A DNA stretch of 64,000 nt, from NCBI GenBank assembly GCA_015680685.1, contig MNCI01022206.1, positions 220,985 through 284,984 on the forward strand. Direction: 5' to 3'. This document shows positions 43,761 to 56,440 of the stretch, piece by piece (the stretch's first letter is position 1; each line of letters begins with the position of its first letter). The DNA is from Gnetum montanum (taxonomy: Eukaryota; Streptophyta; Gnetopsida; Gnetales; Gnetaceae). The notes under the pieces were generated by a model. It ran no database searches, was not told the DNA's origin, and saw only the letters and a program-made list of their open reading frames with translations. The position numbers and the translations under genes are program-made.

Positions 43761-44059
43761 CAAGTCCCCATAGATCTTGGAACCTTCTAACCTCATCAAA
43801 ATAAACCAAAAACACCTCAAAACATGCCAAAACATCCAATAACCATCATCAATAGAATCAAATCAAAAAGACACATAACACATGGGGTAGAAAAGGGGAT
43901 TAGAAGAGGTGTCACTACACCACTAGAGTTCTCCTATGAAGTCCCAACTCCCAACAAGACATCTACATAGGAGTAGAACAAGGAAATTGGAAGAGATGTC
44001 CCTACACCATTCATGTAGTTGCCACTTACAAGCTGCAAGGGTTGAATAGTGAGTGATAC

Positions 44060-44420
44060 AAACTCCATCTTTTATCTTGAACACTCATTGATGATGCTAA
44101 AATATGGTATCAAGCTCATTCACCCAATTCCATTTCTTCTTGGGCAAATATGTTAAAAGCTTTTAATGTCAAATTTCAATCTTATACCTAAGTTGCAAAT
44201 CTTAGAAAGAAGATAGTAGGGCATAAGTAGGATACTAATTATTCATTGAATGTGACCATAGAATGATACAATTTCATGCTCAATCAATGTTCAAATCTTG
44301 GGTTCATCAAATGTGACCAATTAGTGCACGTAGTAGGACTATAGTTGTAAACTCATGAAAGGGTAGATATGTATGTCATGGATAATCTCTACCATAATTC
44401 AATGGCTTAAATTGAATTTT
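44060..44420 (+). pseudogene. gag: Gypsy gag remnant, plus strand
   Basis: The translation shows DDAKIWYQAHSPNSISSWAN, then MLKAFNVKFQSYT, a stop, VANLRKKIVGHK, NYSLNVTIE, YNFMLNQCSN and ERVDMYVMDNLYHNSMA. It fits Retrotrans_gag: A-x-x-W(Y/F), SW-x-x-(M/L)-x-x-x-F, then (Y/F)-x-x-L-x-x-C. The opposite strand from the gag at 41100-41975 and the different sequence make it a separate element. Nothing of its pol is recognisable downstream. Confidence 0.7.
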
Positions 44421-45240
44421 TGTTAGATGTTAGGACTTGAATAGAAGTCAACACATCATCCTAATGTTAAAAAACATGAAGAATTTTGAATGCAAGATTC
44501 AACCCTCTGATGCTATTGAAGTCCTTGTGCAAGAAATCATAACCAACAAGACTTTAGCAAACCTTGTCAATGTTATTGATAAGATTTGGAATGTATTAAA
44601 TGAAATGATGATATGAGGTCTCAAGAATTTAAAAAATAAAGTTTTTGAAGTAACCATAAAGGTAATTACACCACAAGGAAAGAGTGATGAAAGTAATATA
44701 AAGGATAAAATAACTTACCATAATCAAACATTTTATCCTTGTTGTTCATTTCTTCAACCAAAATAATGTCAATAATGGATGAGACCTAATCCTTAGAACT
44801 TGGTACCTTGTAGTGCCCTCTCTACATTTTAATAATCTTCATCATATCATCCTTCTTCCTACCACTAAACTTTATAGGTTGCGAATCAAACACTTCAAGA
44901 AATACATCATCTATATTGATCATATCCATTACAACTATCTTACAAACTATAGGTCCAAACATATCCATCATGGCTCTTTGTACCATTATAAAATGGAATT
45001 TCAAACTAAAACATGTCAAGAAAATTCATGTTACATGTAAGAAGCCTAGTAGCCAAATCTCCATTGTAATTGATGAAAATTTAAAGGCATAAATAATTAT
45101 CCATGTTTTGAAAAAACTTTGAGCCATTTTTAATGTAAAAAAAATGACATTTATACCCCACATGGTATGAATTTCATTTATGCCGACATATGAAAGCCAA
45201 ACATACCAAAAACACTGCCAAAAACTTGCTTCTTGGCCTT
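44421..45240. other. No recognised gene
   Basis: This may hold remnants of the pol that followed the gag at 44060, but no protease or RT block can be read in any frame. Confidence 0.35.
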
Positions 45241-45249
45241 AAATGTTGG

Positions 45250-45435
45250 GCAGCCCGGTTCCACAAGTTGTGGCAATGTATGGGACAACATGTGGAACTA
45301 AAATTGAATACTCACTATAGTTTGGGCCATGGGAATAAGCTATACACACTAACAAAATTGGCTTTTTATCTCACACACTACACATCCCAGTTCCATGTGT
45401 TGTGGTAGCATCTGGGGTAGTGTGTGGAACTTGGG
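45250..45435. other. Pair of related foldbacks
   Basis: The first has arms at 45258-45271 (GTTCCACAAGTTGT) and 45285-45298 (ACAACATGTGGAAC) with one mismatch and a 13-nt loop. The second, about 120 bp downstream, repeats the GTTCCATGTGTTGTGG frame. It is enclosed by a perfect 10-bp stem CACACACTAC (45372-45381) and GTAGTGTGTG (45417-45426). The two units look like an old duplication of one foldback. Confidence 0.55.
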
Positions 45436-46030
45436 TTCATGTTTCATATGTTGTACTTATGGTTAAAATATAATGTAATGGAACTATAATTGATGCCAGC
45501 ACACCAAATTCAAGCCTATTTAATCTATATTTAAGGCCATTTTTAGGACTTTTTGGCAAATAACACTTTGGCAAGAAATAACAAAGTAACGCAACAATTT
45601 TTTTTTTGTAGCCTTTGCAGCACTAATTTCTAAAAGTAAGACCAACATGCAATAGGATTTACTGTATAGATTAATTGGGAGACCAACATAGATCCTATGC
45701 ATAACACACCTTATCATCTACACTAGGTTACAAAAGATATTTTGTGTTCTAAAGCCTTAAAAGCCTTGATCTATACTCTCTAAACCTCTATTTTGAATAA
45801 TAATTTTTACAACATTAAATACAAAGTTTGCAAATTTTTTCTTTGTCATATTTCTTGTATATTTCCTACATTTTGTTGTCTATTCATAAGTCCCATGCCA
45901 AAACATTGTTTTTACATGTTGCTGTTTACTTTCATTTACACATTCAAGAATAGACTTTTTGAGTCCTAAAGTGATCAACATGACCATTTAAGGTGTTGTA
46001 GATCCTTTTGAGAATTGTGGATCTTGGAGT
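45436..46030. other. No recognised gene
   Basis: AT-rich noncoding sequence with a T run at 45598-45608. Confidence 0.4.
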
Positions 46031-46111
46031 AAAACTATTCTACATGGAATGTTTTGGATTTTCAAGCATCATAAAACTATTCTACATGGAATGTTTTGGA
46101 TTTTCAAGCAT
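46031..46111. repeat. Perfect 39-bp tandem duplication
   Basis: The 39-bp unit starting AAAACTATTCTACATGGAAT occurs at 46031-46069 and 46073-46111 with no differences, period 42. Its perfect state contrasts with decayed surroundings, so it arose recently. Confidence 0.9.
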
Positions 46112-48869
46112 AAAATTGTTTCATCATTACATAGATCAACCATAAGAGCTCAATGTCTATGATTAACTTGTTGGGTTACTTAAGAAGACCAACCAAACAA
46201 GCCTCCAATCATCAATCACTTCACTATCCTAGCTCTCATGGCTTTGAAGACCTAGAATTTTCTCTTAAAGGAAACTCTACTAAACTTAAATGCTACTTTC
46301 AATCAAGTCCTAATCCAAGGATTAAAAAAAAGGATCATGATGAGACATCCCTATGTTCATGTATATATGAACTACAATGAGGGTATTTGATTATTTAACA
46401 TAGCTAGAGAAACTACAGAGAGCTTTTGATGACATAAAATTTAAGAATCTACCCTACATATGTGCAAGAAGTGAAGAAAACCAAATCAAATTCTTAGGCT
46501 TCAAGATGAATTTGCATACTTTACTCAATCTAGATCCATCAATGGTCAGACTATGGAATAATCAAGACTAGATGACATTGAAAATTATAGTGATACCTTG
46601 CATCTCTAAAGGAAAACTTGGATGGCTATCCTTATTAGTTAAGTAGTGGTGAATGAAACCAACAAAAGATCCCTTATGGAGTGTGGTGAATGCTTTCATG
46701 CACCAATGAGCTAATAAAATTATTAGCTAGGACTTGGTGATGGTGCATTTCCCCTTTTTCCTTTCTAGTCTCTTCAAATTTTGCACCTTTTTCTTCATCT
46801 TTGGACCATCTCTAGTTCACTATTATGCATGTAGGATGTCAACCAAGGTAAACTAGAGAATGAGATTTGATCATCCAAAGGGTTTACTTGTGTTTAACAT
46901 TGATATCTCATTGTTTGTTAGGAATTCATGGGTGTCTCATCAACAAGATTTGCAAGGGCAAAACGATAGGAGCTTGTTATGAGAAGGATCCACTCATAAA
47001 TTCTTAGTGGTTAAACATTATGAGTGAGACTAATGCTTAATTTCCTAGAATATGGCAATGGTTACATCACATAAAGCACCTAATTAGTCCTATGGTCAAG
47101 TAGTAGCGACCCTATATATCTTAATGGTTCACCAAGACATTTCATTTCTTATCAATTTTAATTCAATGCATATTTATATGTATATTTGTTAAAGTATGTA
47201 ATGATTTTAGTCTTAATTAATCCCCAATGTCTACTTCCTTCTTCTTCTTTTACATCTGTAGAATGGAATTCTTGTTTTTCTTTAGTTTTAACTTTGGTAA
47301 TAAAAAGTAAGGTGATTAGATGCATTGAAAAATTTTTATATGGACTCCATGCAACTCAATTTGGGAATTTCAATGTCCAAGTCAAAATTTTTTTAATTTT
47401 TTTATGTTATTTTGACCTTTCCCAACAATTTTTAGGCTTTTAAGACACATTTGCTTAAAAATATTTCAAACATTTATACACCATGGATGAGCCACATGTG
47501 TTTTGAAAGTTTCTTGTTTAATAATAATAATATAATTAATATAAGATAATAATTAATTAATTAATTAATTAATTAAAATAATATGTATATATAATATTTG
47601 TTAAAATCAAAAAATAATAATAATAAGAATGTGTATCTTCTTCAATTGCATTACATTGCCACATGCATCAACACCTTATTTTTTATGTAATTTTATTTTA
47701 TTAAAAAATTAAAACATGTTTTTTTTTTCATTCTTTTGTTTTTTCCCTATCCATTCCTCTCTTTTTCCTAAAATTAAGATTTTTTTCTATTATCATGTTG
47801 TCCCTTTAAATCTAAATCTCACATGACTTTTGTAATTGTAAACTATGTTCTTCAATACTTATGCATAGTTTCATTATCCAAGCTTAGTGTCTTCTATCTC
47901 ATTCATGGGAGAAAGGCACAAAATCATATATGATTTTTGAATATTTTCATATCACATTTTACATACTAAATGTGTTGGAATCTCAGTTGTGATAATATTT
48001 CACATGTTATCTTTGGGTTTTATGCTTTTCATCATTTTTTCCAACATTTTTTGCAATGGGCATATAAAATTGTGAGGTACTTAGATGATGTTTTAGCATT
48101 CATCATAGTAAACCAAGTTCCAAAATTTTTTTCCATGCACCAAAGGTTATAATAAGATGAACTTCATGAATCTTTAAACTCCATGATGAAACCAACTAAT
48201 AGATAAGTACCACTTAAACCACCAACTAAAACTGATCTAGCTGAAACTCAATAACTAAGAAGATCTAGAGGTCACAAATCTCACTTCATGAATACCAAGT
48301 GGGGAATATGTACAATAATGAATATTCAAAGTAAAGCTAAATGATCCATTAATAGATCCCTTTGATTTAGAAAATATTTAGGAGAAGGCTAGAGCTTATG
48401 CAATATAAGCTCATGGAAGAAATTTGGTACCATGAATAGTACAAACCAAAGATAAAGAAATTATGTCAAGAACTACTATAGAAGTAAGAAATGATGCAAG
48501 AAAAAAGTAGAGTTATTCAAGCAAGGATGCTAAGTGTACAAGAAAAATTTTAAAGATATTAATTATATTCACAATATACATCAAACATGCTAAGAGTTAT
48601 TTCATCATAACAACCACCTCTTGGTGCTTCTTCTTAAGGTGGCAAGTTAATATTATGTCTTGTATCATATCTTGAAGAAACTCATCTAGGTCAATCATAA
48701 GTTAAGTTATGTATAGTTCAATTTTTATAATTATAAGCTAAGGGACTAGCTTAATTCAGCCATCTAGTAGTAATTTCTATATCTTTTTGTAAGCTTGGAT
48801 GTACTAAGTTATTTATAAGCACTTAAACCTATAACTTGGGCTGGTTTTGATAAGTGGTGATGCATCAAT
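46112..48869. other. Long stretch without recognised genes
   Basis: Contains an AATT microsatellite at 47551-47575 and ATA runs near 47520. Short open frames (46153-46380, 47186-47443, 47970-48152) carry no family motif. The last has a lone YLDD word, which I do not accept as RT because neighbouring blocks are absent. Confidence 0.4.
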
Positions 48870-49036
48870 TAGTATGTTGCCTCACATGGTGCACTACCTC
48901 ACCTAGTACAACACCATACATGATGTGTTGCTACACCTAGTAACTCCCCAAATGTGGTGCACTACCATAATTAGTGAGGCATCCTACTTTATGTGCTACT
49001 ATACCTAGTGTGTTGTCACACTTGGTGCATTACTAC
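48870..49036. repeat. 34-bp minisatellite, about five units
   Basis: Successive units of 33-34 bp end in CACCTAGTA, CACCTAGTA, CATAATTAGTG, TACCTAGTG and CACTTATTT, each preceded by a TGGTGCACTAC or TGTGTTGCTAC word. The copies are strongly diverged from one another. It is noncoding. Confidence 0.7.
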
Positions 49037-49989
49037 ACTTATTTACAAACCGAAAAACTATAAAAAACTAAGAGGGAAAGCTTAATATTATTTTTAAGTT
49101 TTTAATTTTCTTTATCTAAGAGCTTCTCCTCCTTCATTGGATAGTTGTATAATTTATTTTCTTTGGTATTTTTGAATTATCACTTTACTGTGTAGCAAAA
49201 CTCTATAGGAGTGCTACCATGTTTTTGCAACCTAAAACCATTGGTCTATACAAATTCAAGTATTTGTGCAATGACTAAAGCTCATTTCAAATTCCTTAAA
49301 TTTTTCAATTTTATTTTATTAAACATCAAAGATAATATCTAATTAATGAAATTATTTATTATTTAGAAATTATAATTAAATTAGTTTCTTTAGATAGATT
49401 AGCATAGTTATGTAGAGCTTTTTAATGATTCTACCTTGCCTAAGGAGGTCATACTTGTACAAAATGATGTTGGGCCATCAAGAGTATCATTGAGAAAATT
49501 TTTCTTCTTTCGTATATTAGTGTCCCACCTATCCCATAAGTGATTGCAACATAGTTTGCATATGTTTTTGATATCCATGTTGTGCTTATCTCATAAGAGA
49601 CTATAATATGAATATGCGGTTTTTTCCTTTTTCATGTGTAAACATTGCACCTATCCTACATGAAATTGTAGTGAGTTTTGATTATTATTTTATTTGTTAT
49701 TTTTATAAGATACAAAAAAATTATATAAATATTATTTCCCTATCATGGATACATCAATTTCTTCACTTATATCATAAGTATTATAATATTTTCATTTATT
49801 AAACACAATGATATACATAAGTAAACTTTTCAATTTGTGTTCCTATCATCTTGATGTTTATAACTAGTTCCCTATGCTTACTATTCATAGATCTCTTTTG
49901 GTCTCCACCATGGGGGCCCCTATTATGAAATTTAATGAAAAAGAAGAAATCATCAAACTCAAGGTAAGACTAGTAATAGAAGGCATCAA
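49037..49989. other. No recognised gene
   Basis: AT-rich; the last part (from about 49890) may be the N-terminal pol of the Copia fragment that follows, but no block can be read with confidence. Confidence 0.35.
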
Positions 49990-51190
49990 ACAAAAGAAAC
50001 ACATTAACTATGAAGAGATTTTTTTCCTTTGTAGCAGAGTTTGAAATCATTAAACTCATTCTTTTCATTAATACTCGTCACAACCTCAAGCTATATTAAA
50101 TGGATATAAAGTTAGCATTCCTAAATGGTAACATCAATGAAAAATCATATGTCTATCCACCAAAATGATATGTTTTCAAAGGAAAAGAAGAAAAGTATGC
50201 ATATTAAGAAAAGTCTTATATGATTTAAAACAAGCTCATAAATCTTTCTTTTATAGAATCAATGACTAGTTGCTAAAGAAAGTATACTCATCTTTTATGT
50301 TTGAACCAACCTTGTATTATAAGCATGATAAAAAAGACCTCATCTTCATCATACTCACTATGTGGATGACCTTGTTTTTATAGCTACAAATAATAATCTA
50401 GTAGAAAATTTCAAGAAAAACATGAAGAATGAATTTGACATGAAAGATCTATAAGAACTAAGATATTTTCTTAGAATAAAAGCTGAACAAGATAATAAGG
50501 GAACCAAGGATTATCAAACTAAACATGTTGCCTCCATTCTTAAAAAATACAAAATTCACAAACAAAAAATTACCAAATCTCCTCTTTCCCATAATCTAAA
50601 ACTAGAACATACCTCTAGTAGACATTGCATTATATAGAAGTATTATATAAGTCCAAACTTATAATTTTTGACTACTCTTATATCCAAATATGCACAAGAA
50701 CCAAGACAATCTCATATCAATTCTCTTGTTTATATACATAGATATGTAAAAGACACTTTAGATCATGGACTTGTTTATAGCAAAGGAGATGGATGCTTTC
50801 ATGCTTGCTCAAACAGTAATTGGGAATTAAACAAAAATGACAAAAAACCTACATTACGAACAATAATATTTCATGGGAATAATACAATATATTAGAAATT
50901 AAGAAAGCAAACATAAATTATAATTTTAACTTATAAAGAAGAAGATATTACTTTGGCAAAATGCGCTTAGCATCTTCTTTGGTTAAAGAAGCTAATGATG
51001 CATCTTGGATTTCATGCAAACCTTTCTACCAATGTCTATTGTGACAACATCTTAGCCATACAAATCTCATATGAACATGTCCTTCATAAAAAGTCAATGA
51101 ATATCGATATAAAATACTACTTTATCAATTAAGAAGTAAAAGTTGGAAATATCATATCAATGCATGTGGATACTAATGAATAAGTGATAG
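49990..51190 (+). pseudogene. Copia RT and RNase H remnant
   Basis: From about 50015: FVAEFEIIKLILFINTRHNL, then KLY, a stop, MDIKLAFLNGNINEKSYVYP and YVFKGKEEK. These are Copia RT blocks, with TAA replacing Gln in Y-Q-(M/L)-D-(I/V)-K. The middle is frameshifted. The RNase H end reads ITLAKCA, a stop, HLLWLKKLMMHLGFHAN, then VYCDNILAIQISYEHVLHKK, HIDIKYYF-like SMNIDIKYYF and VIDLL. It lacks the N-terminal half of pol and was not matched to any LTR here. It is unrelated in detail to the SIRE-like element at 7692. Confidence 0.8.
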
Positions 51191-52050
51191 ACTTACTAAA
51201 CCTCTTCTTCATTATAGGAATGGGTACCTTTGACAAAATATAGACATCAAGAAGACAATAATAGAAGAAGAAGGAGAAGTATGCATTGTGCACTAAAGAA
51301 ACTATTGTTAGTTTTAGTACACAATGCTTCATCATCTCCAGCAAGTAGACAAAATTAACTTGGATTTTTCACATTATTCAATTCAAATATATTCATTTAA
51401 TTTTTGAATTAATGAATGGATGTACTCTTTTTGATCCAAATTCATCATTATTTACTTTAATTTTCTTATGTTTTTTCATGAGAAATGACTCCTCAAATCC
51501 TCTTAGAATGATTACAATAATTCTCTTTAAATTCTAAATCCATACCGTGTTGTAATGATCATTTCTTATGTCATACATTATTGGTTGCAAATTTCCTCCA
51601 AGAATTCTCTTGGTGTTGTAACTATTCATTTTCCATAAATCATTTGTTACACAAGATTAACCATCCTTCGTATTATCAAACTAGTTTTTCAACATTAGTC
51701 TCTTAATCCAAGTCAACATTATCAACAATCATCATATTTATTATTATCAATTTCATTACATTTCATCTTAAACAAGAATCAGCATCTTAAATTTTAAAAA
51801 TCTATTCCAAAGAATAACAAAAGGCTTCATCATATTCTTTATCAAATTTCTATCAAAATTAAAAGTTAATTTGATGGTGCTATTATCTCAACTTCCTCCA
51901 TAAGTTAAGGTAACATTGACTATCTAATACGTGTTCAAATCTAGGTTTAGAATTTATTGACATAAGGATTTTTATATACTATTATCTATGATATCCTCAA
52001 CCTACAATACCACAACTTGTCATCGACTCATGGTCTATTCCATTTTCATC
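51191..52050. other. Probable Copia 3' end, no gene
   Basis: A purine run AGAAGAAGAAGGAGAAGT at about 51263-51281 could be the PPT of the Copia fragment, with TGCATTGTGCAC as LTR start. There is no second LTR copy to confirm it. Confidence 0.35.
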
Positions 52051-52059
52051 CCATGATCA

Positions 52060-52390
52060 AACCACCACTCATCATAAACATATTCAAAATCTTCTATCAA
52101 ACACAACTTCATGACAACCCATAAATTTTTAAGAAATAAGGCAAATTAACCATGATCCATGAAGCCTTTTTGAAAGATCACCATAATTCATAATATCTAT
52201 TATGACCTTTTTTTCATATACCATGACTCATGATATCCTCATGGTATCATTAATTATCAAAATTTCTCAAATTTTGAAGGCACAACTTATGGTAAACTCA
52301 TGTTGTACATACCATAACCCATGGTCAACTCAAGGCAAAATACCATGACTCATGTTGGTATACTATGACTTGTGGGAAAATTGAAAAAAA
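52060..52390. repeat. Cluster of CCATGACTCATG-like words
   Basis: ACCATGACTCATG, ACCATGACTCATGTTGG, CATAACCCATGGTCAACTCA and ACCATGATCCATGA occur within 330 bp. The same vocabulary is seen at 4031-4520, so the two loci may derive from one noncoding repeat family. TGACTCA is also a bZIP-type binding word, but a regulatory role is speculative. Confidence 0.4.
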
Positions 52391-52719
52391 AAATTAGTTA
52401 TAAATTTTTAAGTTTTTATTTTAAAAAATAAAGAAAAACCTATTAACAATTCTTTACAAGATACATAGCTTTTGTTTCTAAGTGATTAAAATACTAGTTG
52501 CATTACATACTAGTGTAAACAATAATATAGTGAAAGTGAAAAAGTAAGATCTACAAAATTTTTGCAAACTTTTTAGAGATAAGTTTTCCCAAGTAATGAT
52601 ATTCTATTTGCATAGACAAAAATATTTTGCAAAATTTGTTTCATCATGAGATAAATACCATAACTAATTGCAACCTCCCAGATATTTTATAACTTATGTA
52701 TGATGAAGTAGTAAAGGGA

Positions 52720-54160
52720 ATTAACAAATAACTTTTGGAGAAGTTGTAGATGTAGAAGGATTTTATACTAAATTATTAAAATGTAATAGAAAGTTAGTCT
52801 AGAGACATATTTTGGAAAATTCTTAATGAAGGACTTCAAAATGATTTAACTAGGTAATGGATAATTTAGTAGAGATATTATGCATTCTAAAAAAAGGAAG
52901 TTTAATCAAGTTTAGATAATTATAGAACGATCATGATTACTAATTTATTTACAAAATTGTTAAGTACCAATTTGGAAAAAAAATGGGATCTTAGACAAAA
53001 GAAAATAATTTATTTATTTTTTCATAAACAAGATTTAGAAAAAACATGTTCTACCTTAGATCATCTAGTTACTCTCAAATATTGCATTGAACAAGTAAAG
53101 AACAAACAAAGTAAAACATTTATTTGCTTCTTACATTTTATATAAGCTTTTGACTCTATTGTAAAAGATATATTATAAACCAAACTTACTAAACTTAAAT
53201 TTGATTTTGGTTTACTTAATATCATCTTAAATTTATACAAAGAAATAATTTTTAAATTAAAAGATAAATAAACTATACAATCTTGTTACTTTTACAAAAA
53301 TCTAGGATTAAAGTAAGGTTTTCCTCTTTTACTAACCTTACTTGGAATTTTTATTGATGAATTAGAAGAGTGGCCTAAAGAGGTACATACAAATCATCCT
53401 ATTAAAGTGAATCAATTATGAATACAACTTTTAATCTATGTAAACAATGTATCACTAATAGCAAATTTAGAAATAGATTTAAAAGAAATGTTCCATCAAC
53501 TACAAAAATTTTATGAATGTACAAAAATGAAAGTGAATGTTGATAAGATAAAAGTTCTAATTTTTGCAACTAATACAAGAGATTAAACATTCCAACTAAA
53601 TAATAAAATACTTGAGATTGTGAATACTTCTAAATATTTGAGAGTACAATGCTTTCAAATATATAAATGAAAGTATTATATATCACAACAAGTTGCAAAT
53701 GCAATGAAGGCTTTTGAGATAATGAAGAATAAATGTAGTAATCACAATATTTGGACTTGGACAATTTGAAAATATATTTTTCAAATAATTATACAAACTA
53801 TAGTGCCTTATAGTTGTGTGGTGTAAGGCCTAGGTCTTAATCAAGAATCATTGAAAAAAATTTTAAAAAATCAAAAACAATTCTTCTTGGATAAATTCAA
53901 GGTAAAAACTCAAGTTCCATATGCAATACTTTTATTGGAAGCTAATTTGTTGCCAATAGAAGTAGAATAAATGTATCAATTCTTAACATTCTACTTGAGA
54001 AATAAAATCTCAGCAATAGGAATGGTTTCATGAAGGATGATTATGAATAAAAAAATGGAGTATTGATATTATTGATTAAAGGCAAAATTCAAAAAAATCT
54101 TGGAAACTTGTTATAAAGCAAGTTTTAAAGAGATGATAAATTAAGACACAATCATTAAAA
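52720..54160 (+). pseudogene. LINE reverse transcriptase, 5' and central part
   Basis: Blocks in order: ILKKGS and NDHD.. or RTIMI-like fingers near 52890; LFTKLLSTNLEKKWDLRQKK; STLDHLVTLKYCIEQVKNKQ; FICFLHFI, a stop, AFDSIVKDIL; LGLK, a stop, GFPLLLTLLGIFIDELEEWP; and VNVDKIKVLIFAT. The block with AFD corresponds to FxDxxKAFDTV, and LK-x-GFPL to VKQGCPLSP, with Gln as stop. The catalytic Y/F-x-DD block reads YVNN, so both Asp are Asn. The frame then runs to about 54160 and stops at an insertion; the C-terminus resumes at 56130. Confidence 0.8.
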
Positions 54161-54199
54161 ATGAATCTATTTTACTAATAAAATATTAGTTGTATACCT

Positions 54200-56110
54200 A
54201 ATATATTGTACCTACTAAGTATGGAATTAATATTATTTCATTGAAGCTTAGGGTTAAAATGGCCCAAAAACCATGTTACAAGATATATTTCTAATCTTCA
54301 GAGGCCTCTAGGGATCATTTTAGCTCATAATACAACATATGAACATTACTTTTGCCAAACCTAGAAAAGTTTGGAAATGAAAGTTTTTCAAAGAATCAGA
54401 GGTAACACTAACGTAGTGTCAATGTGATTCATGGATCATCCTACCAATGTCGCCAATCGAAAAATTGCTTCTTGGCCTCTATTTTGGTCCCAAACAACTC
54501 ATCTACAATAATCTCAATAATAGAAAATATCAAATTTTAACATTTTGATGAGTTCAAACTAGGGCCCAAAAAGAAAAAGTTTTCAAACTATGAAGGTAAC
54601 ATTAACATTAACACTCGTGTTAACACCTTTACCATCATCCTTGACATCCACTCAACACCTCCCACCTACAAAAATTAGCATGTTAGATTCAAACTTGGCT
54701 TCTTGGATCCTTTGACAAATAGTTAACATCATTTTCAAGGCATCAAATATCAACTTCAGTAATTTTGGATTCAATCTTAAGGCTTAGGACTAAAAATCTT
54801 TCTAAGTATGGTAGCATCTTCTTACCTGCATCAACATCATTACAAGGTCACCAAGTTCATTATTTGGTAGCATTCGCCAAGTCCACAAGCTCTTCGACAT
54901 CCCATAAGCATCATTATGATACATTTTAGAATCAATTTGAGTGTCCTATATGCTTGGAATGGTAGTGTAAGGAAATGTTAAATATTTTTCTAAGCTCCTC
55001 ACTAGTACTAATGCTAACATTGGCATCCACATCACCACTTGTGTGGCCTATATTACACAAAATTTGACCTTCATACCTTGCATTTGACAACATCACCTAG
55101 GTCCACAGGCTTCTCAACATCCTCATGGCACAATTCAACATTTGTTCAAATGTTAGAAGGGGTCTTAGAGACTTGAAACTATAGTTTGAAGAACACTAAA
55201 AAAAATTTTAATGTCATCTCTCTCATGTAAGTCAAACATACCAAAAATGAACTCCAAGTGAACTCTACTAAACTCTTGCATCAAATTTGGTAACTTTAAT
55301 CCTATAAATATGAAATTAAAATTCAAATTTAGGGCTAGTTTCTTGAAATCTAGAGCACTTTTTTTTTTGAATTTTAAGACACTATCAGAATAAGCATCTA
55401 CCTTTCCTACATCTTTAACATGCTTCATGAACACCACAGTCCTACTTAGTAGTCTATAAGCATAGTCCAGTATCAATGTCAATATAGTTCCTCTCACATC
55501 ACTAGAGTTTTTCAACATCAATATAACTAGTTCTAAATTAGATTTTTTTCAGCTCCAATGTCACTTACTAGACACTTAGTTAAAATAGCTCTACATTGAC
55601 TCAAAATTGATTCTAGATCATGCCTGAAGCTTTTCTACTTGCATACATTATTTAAAGATTTAATTCCAGCACTAAACCCCCCATTTTTCCTATAAAAAAA
55701 GCTTTTATTATTAGTGTTATCTCCCTTATGTTTTTCTACTAACACTTGTAGTTTTGGCCTTTCATAGTAAGAAAACACTTTCTATTCATCAAGAATTTTA
55801 TTATTCAAGAAGGAAAACAAGACACTTTTTCACATATCAAGTTATCCATTTTATGGTTTTTGTGTTATTTTTATTCACTTTTCCACACTTTGATTTTATT
55901 TCACATCATTAGATGACTCATTTTTTATTCTTAGTTTTTGTTTACATCAATTAGACTTAATGAAATATAATACTTAAAATTATCATTTTCCTATAATTCC
56001 TAATTTGTGGATGATAATTTAAGTCTACATTTCATTGAAAGTTCATACTCTATTATGTTATAATTTTTGACTTATTAAAGGTTACATTAAACTAAAGACC
56101 ATTTATGAGA
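54200..56110. other. Unidentified insertion of about 1.9 kb within the LINE
   Basis: This sequence separates two parts of one LINE ORF. It has no recognisable coding motif. Words such as CATCATC, AACATT.ACA, GGTCCACAGGCTTCT and AAGTCCACAAGCTCTTC recur, and the composition is less T-rich than the surroundings. A 118-codon minus-strand open frame (55521-55165) shows no known domain. I found no terminal inverted repeats or target duplication by eye, so its class is unknown. Confidence 0.4.
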
Positions 56111-56129
56111 GGTGCTCTTACAAAATTAA

Positions 56130-56440
56130 GAAAGAATAATTTTGCAAAAATTTGATGAAACAGAATATCTATATGCAACAATTTCAATATCCATGAAAGC
56201 ACTAATTAGTAGAGTAAGAATAGAATCACATTATTTTTGAGTTGAAACTAGAGGATGGAATAATGAGTAATAAGAAGATAACATATGTCAAATATGTTTA
56301 CTACAAGTGGTAGAAGATGAGCAACATGTATGATTAGAATATTACAAAATAGATTTCCTTAGAAGGAAATGGTAAATCTCTAGTCATTCTTTATATTATA
56401 TATTCAAGTTACCAATGTTAGTTCCAAAAAATAAAATAGA
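56130..56440 (+). pseudogene. LINE ORF2 C-terminal part
   Basis: ALISRVRIESHYF, VETRGWNNE, EDNICQICLLQVVEDEQHV and LEYYKIDFLRRKW are read with stops or small shifts between them. A CxxC pair followed by VEDE-x-HV matches LINE ORF2 C-termini. It fits as the missing end of the LINE at 52720-54160 and resembles the scrap at 6380-6750. Confidence 0.7.

Noticed and set aside
47970-48152. YLDD word suggesting a reverse transcriptase
   Set aside because: No other RT block is found on either side in any frame, so the match is treated as chance.
55165-55521. 118-codon minus-strand open frame
   Set aside because: Lies in an unidentified insertion; no family motif, Phe/Leu/Lys-rich as expected by chance in AT-rich DNA.
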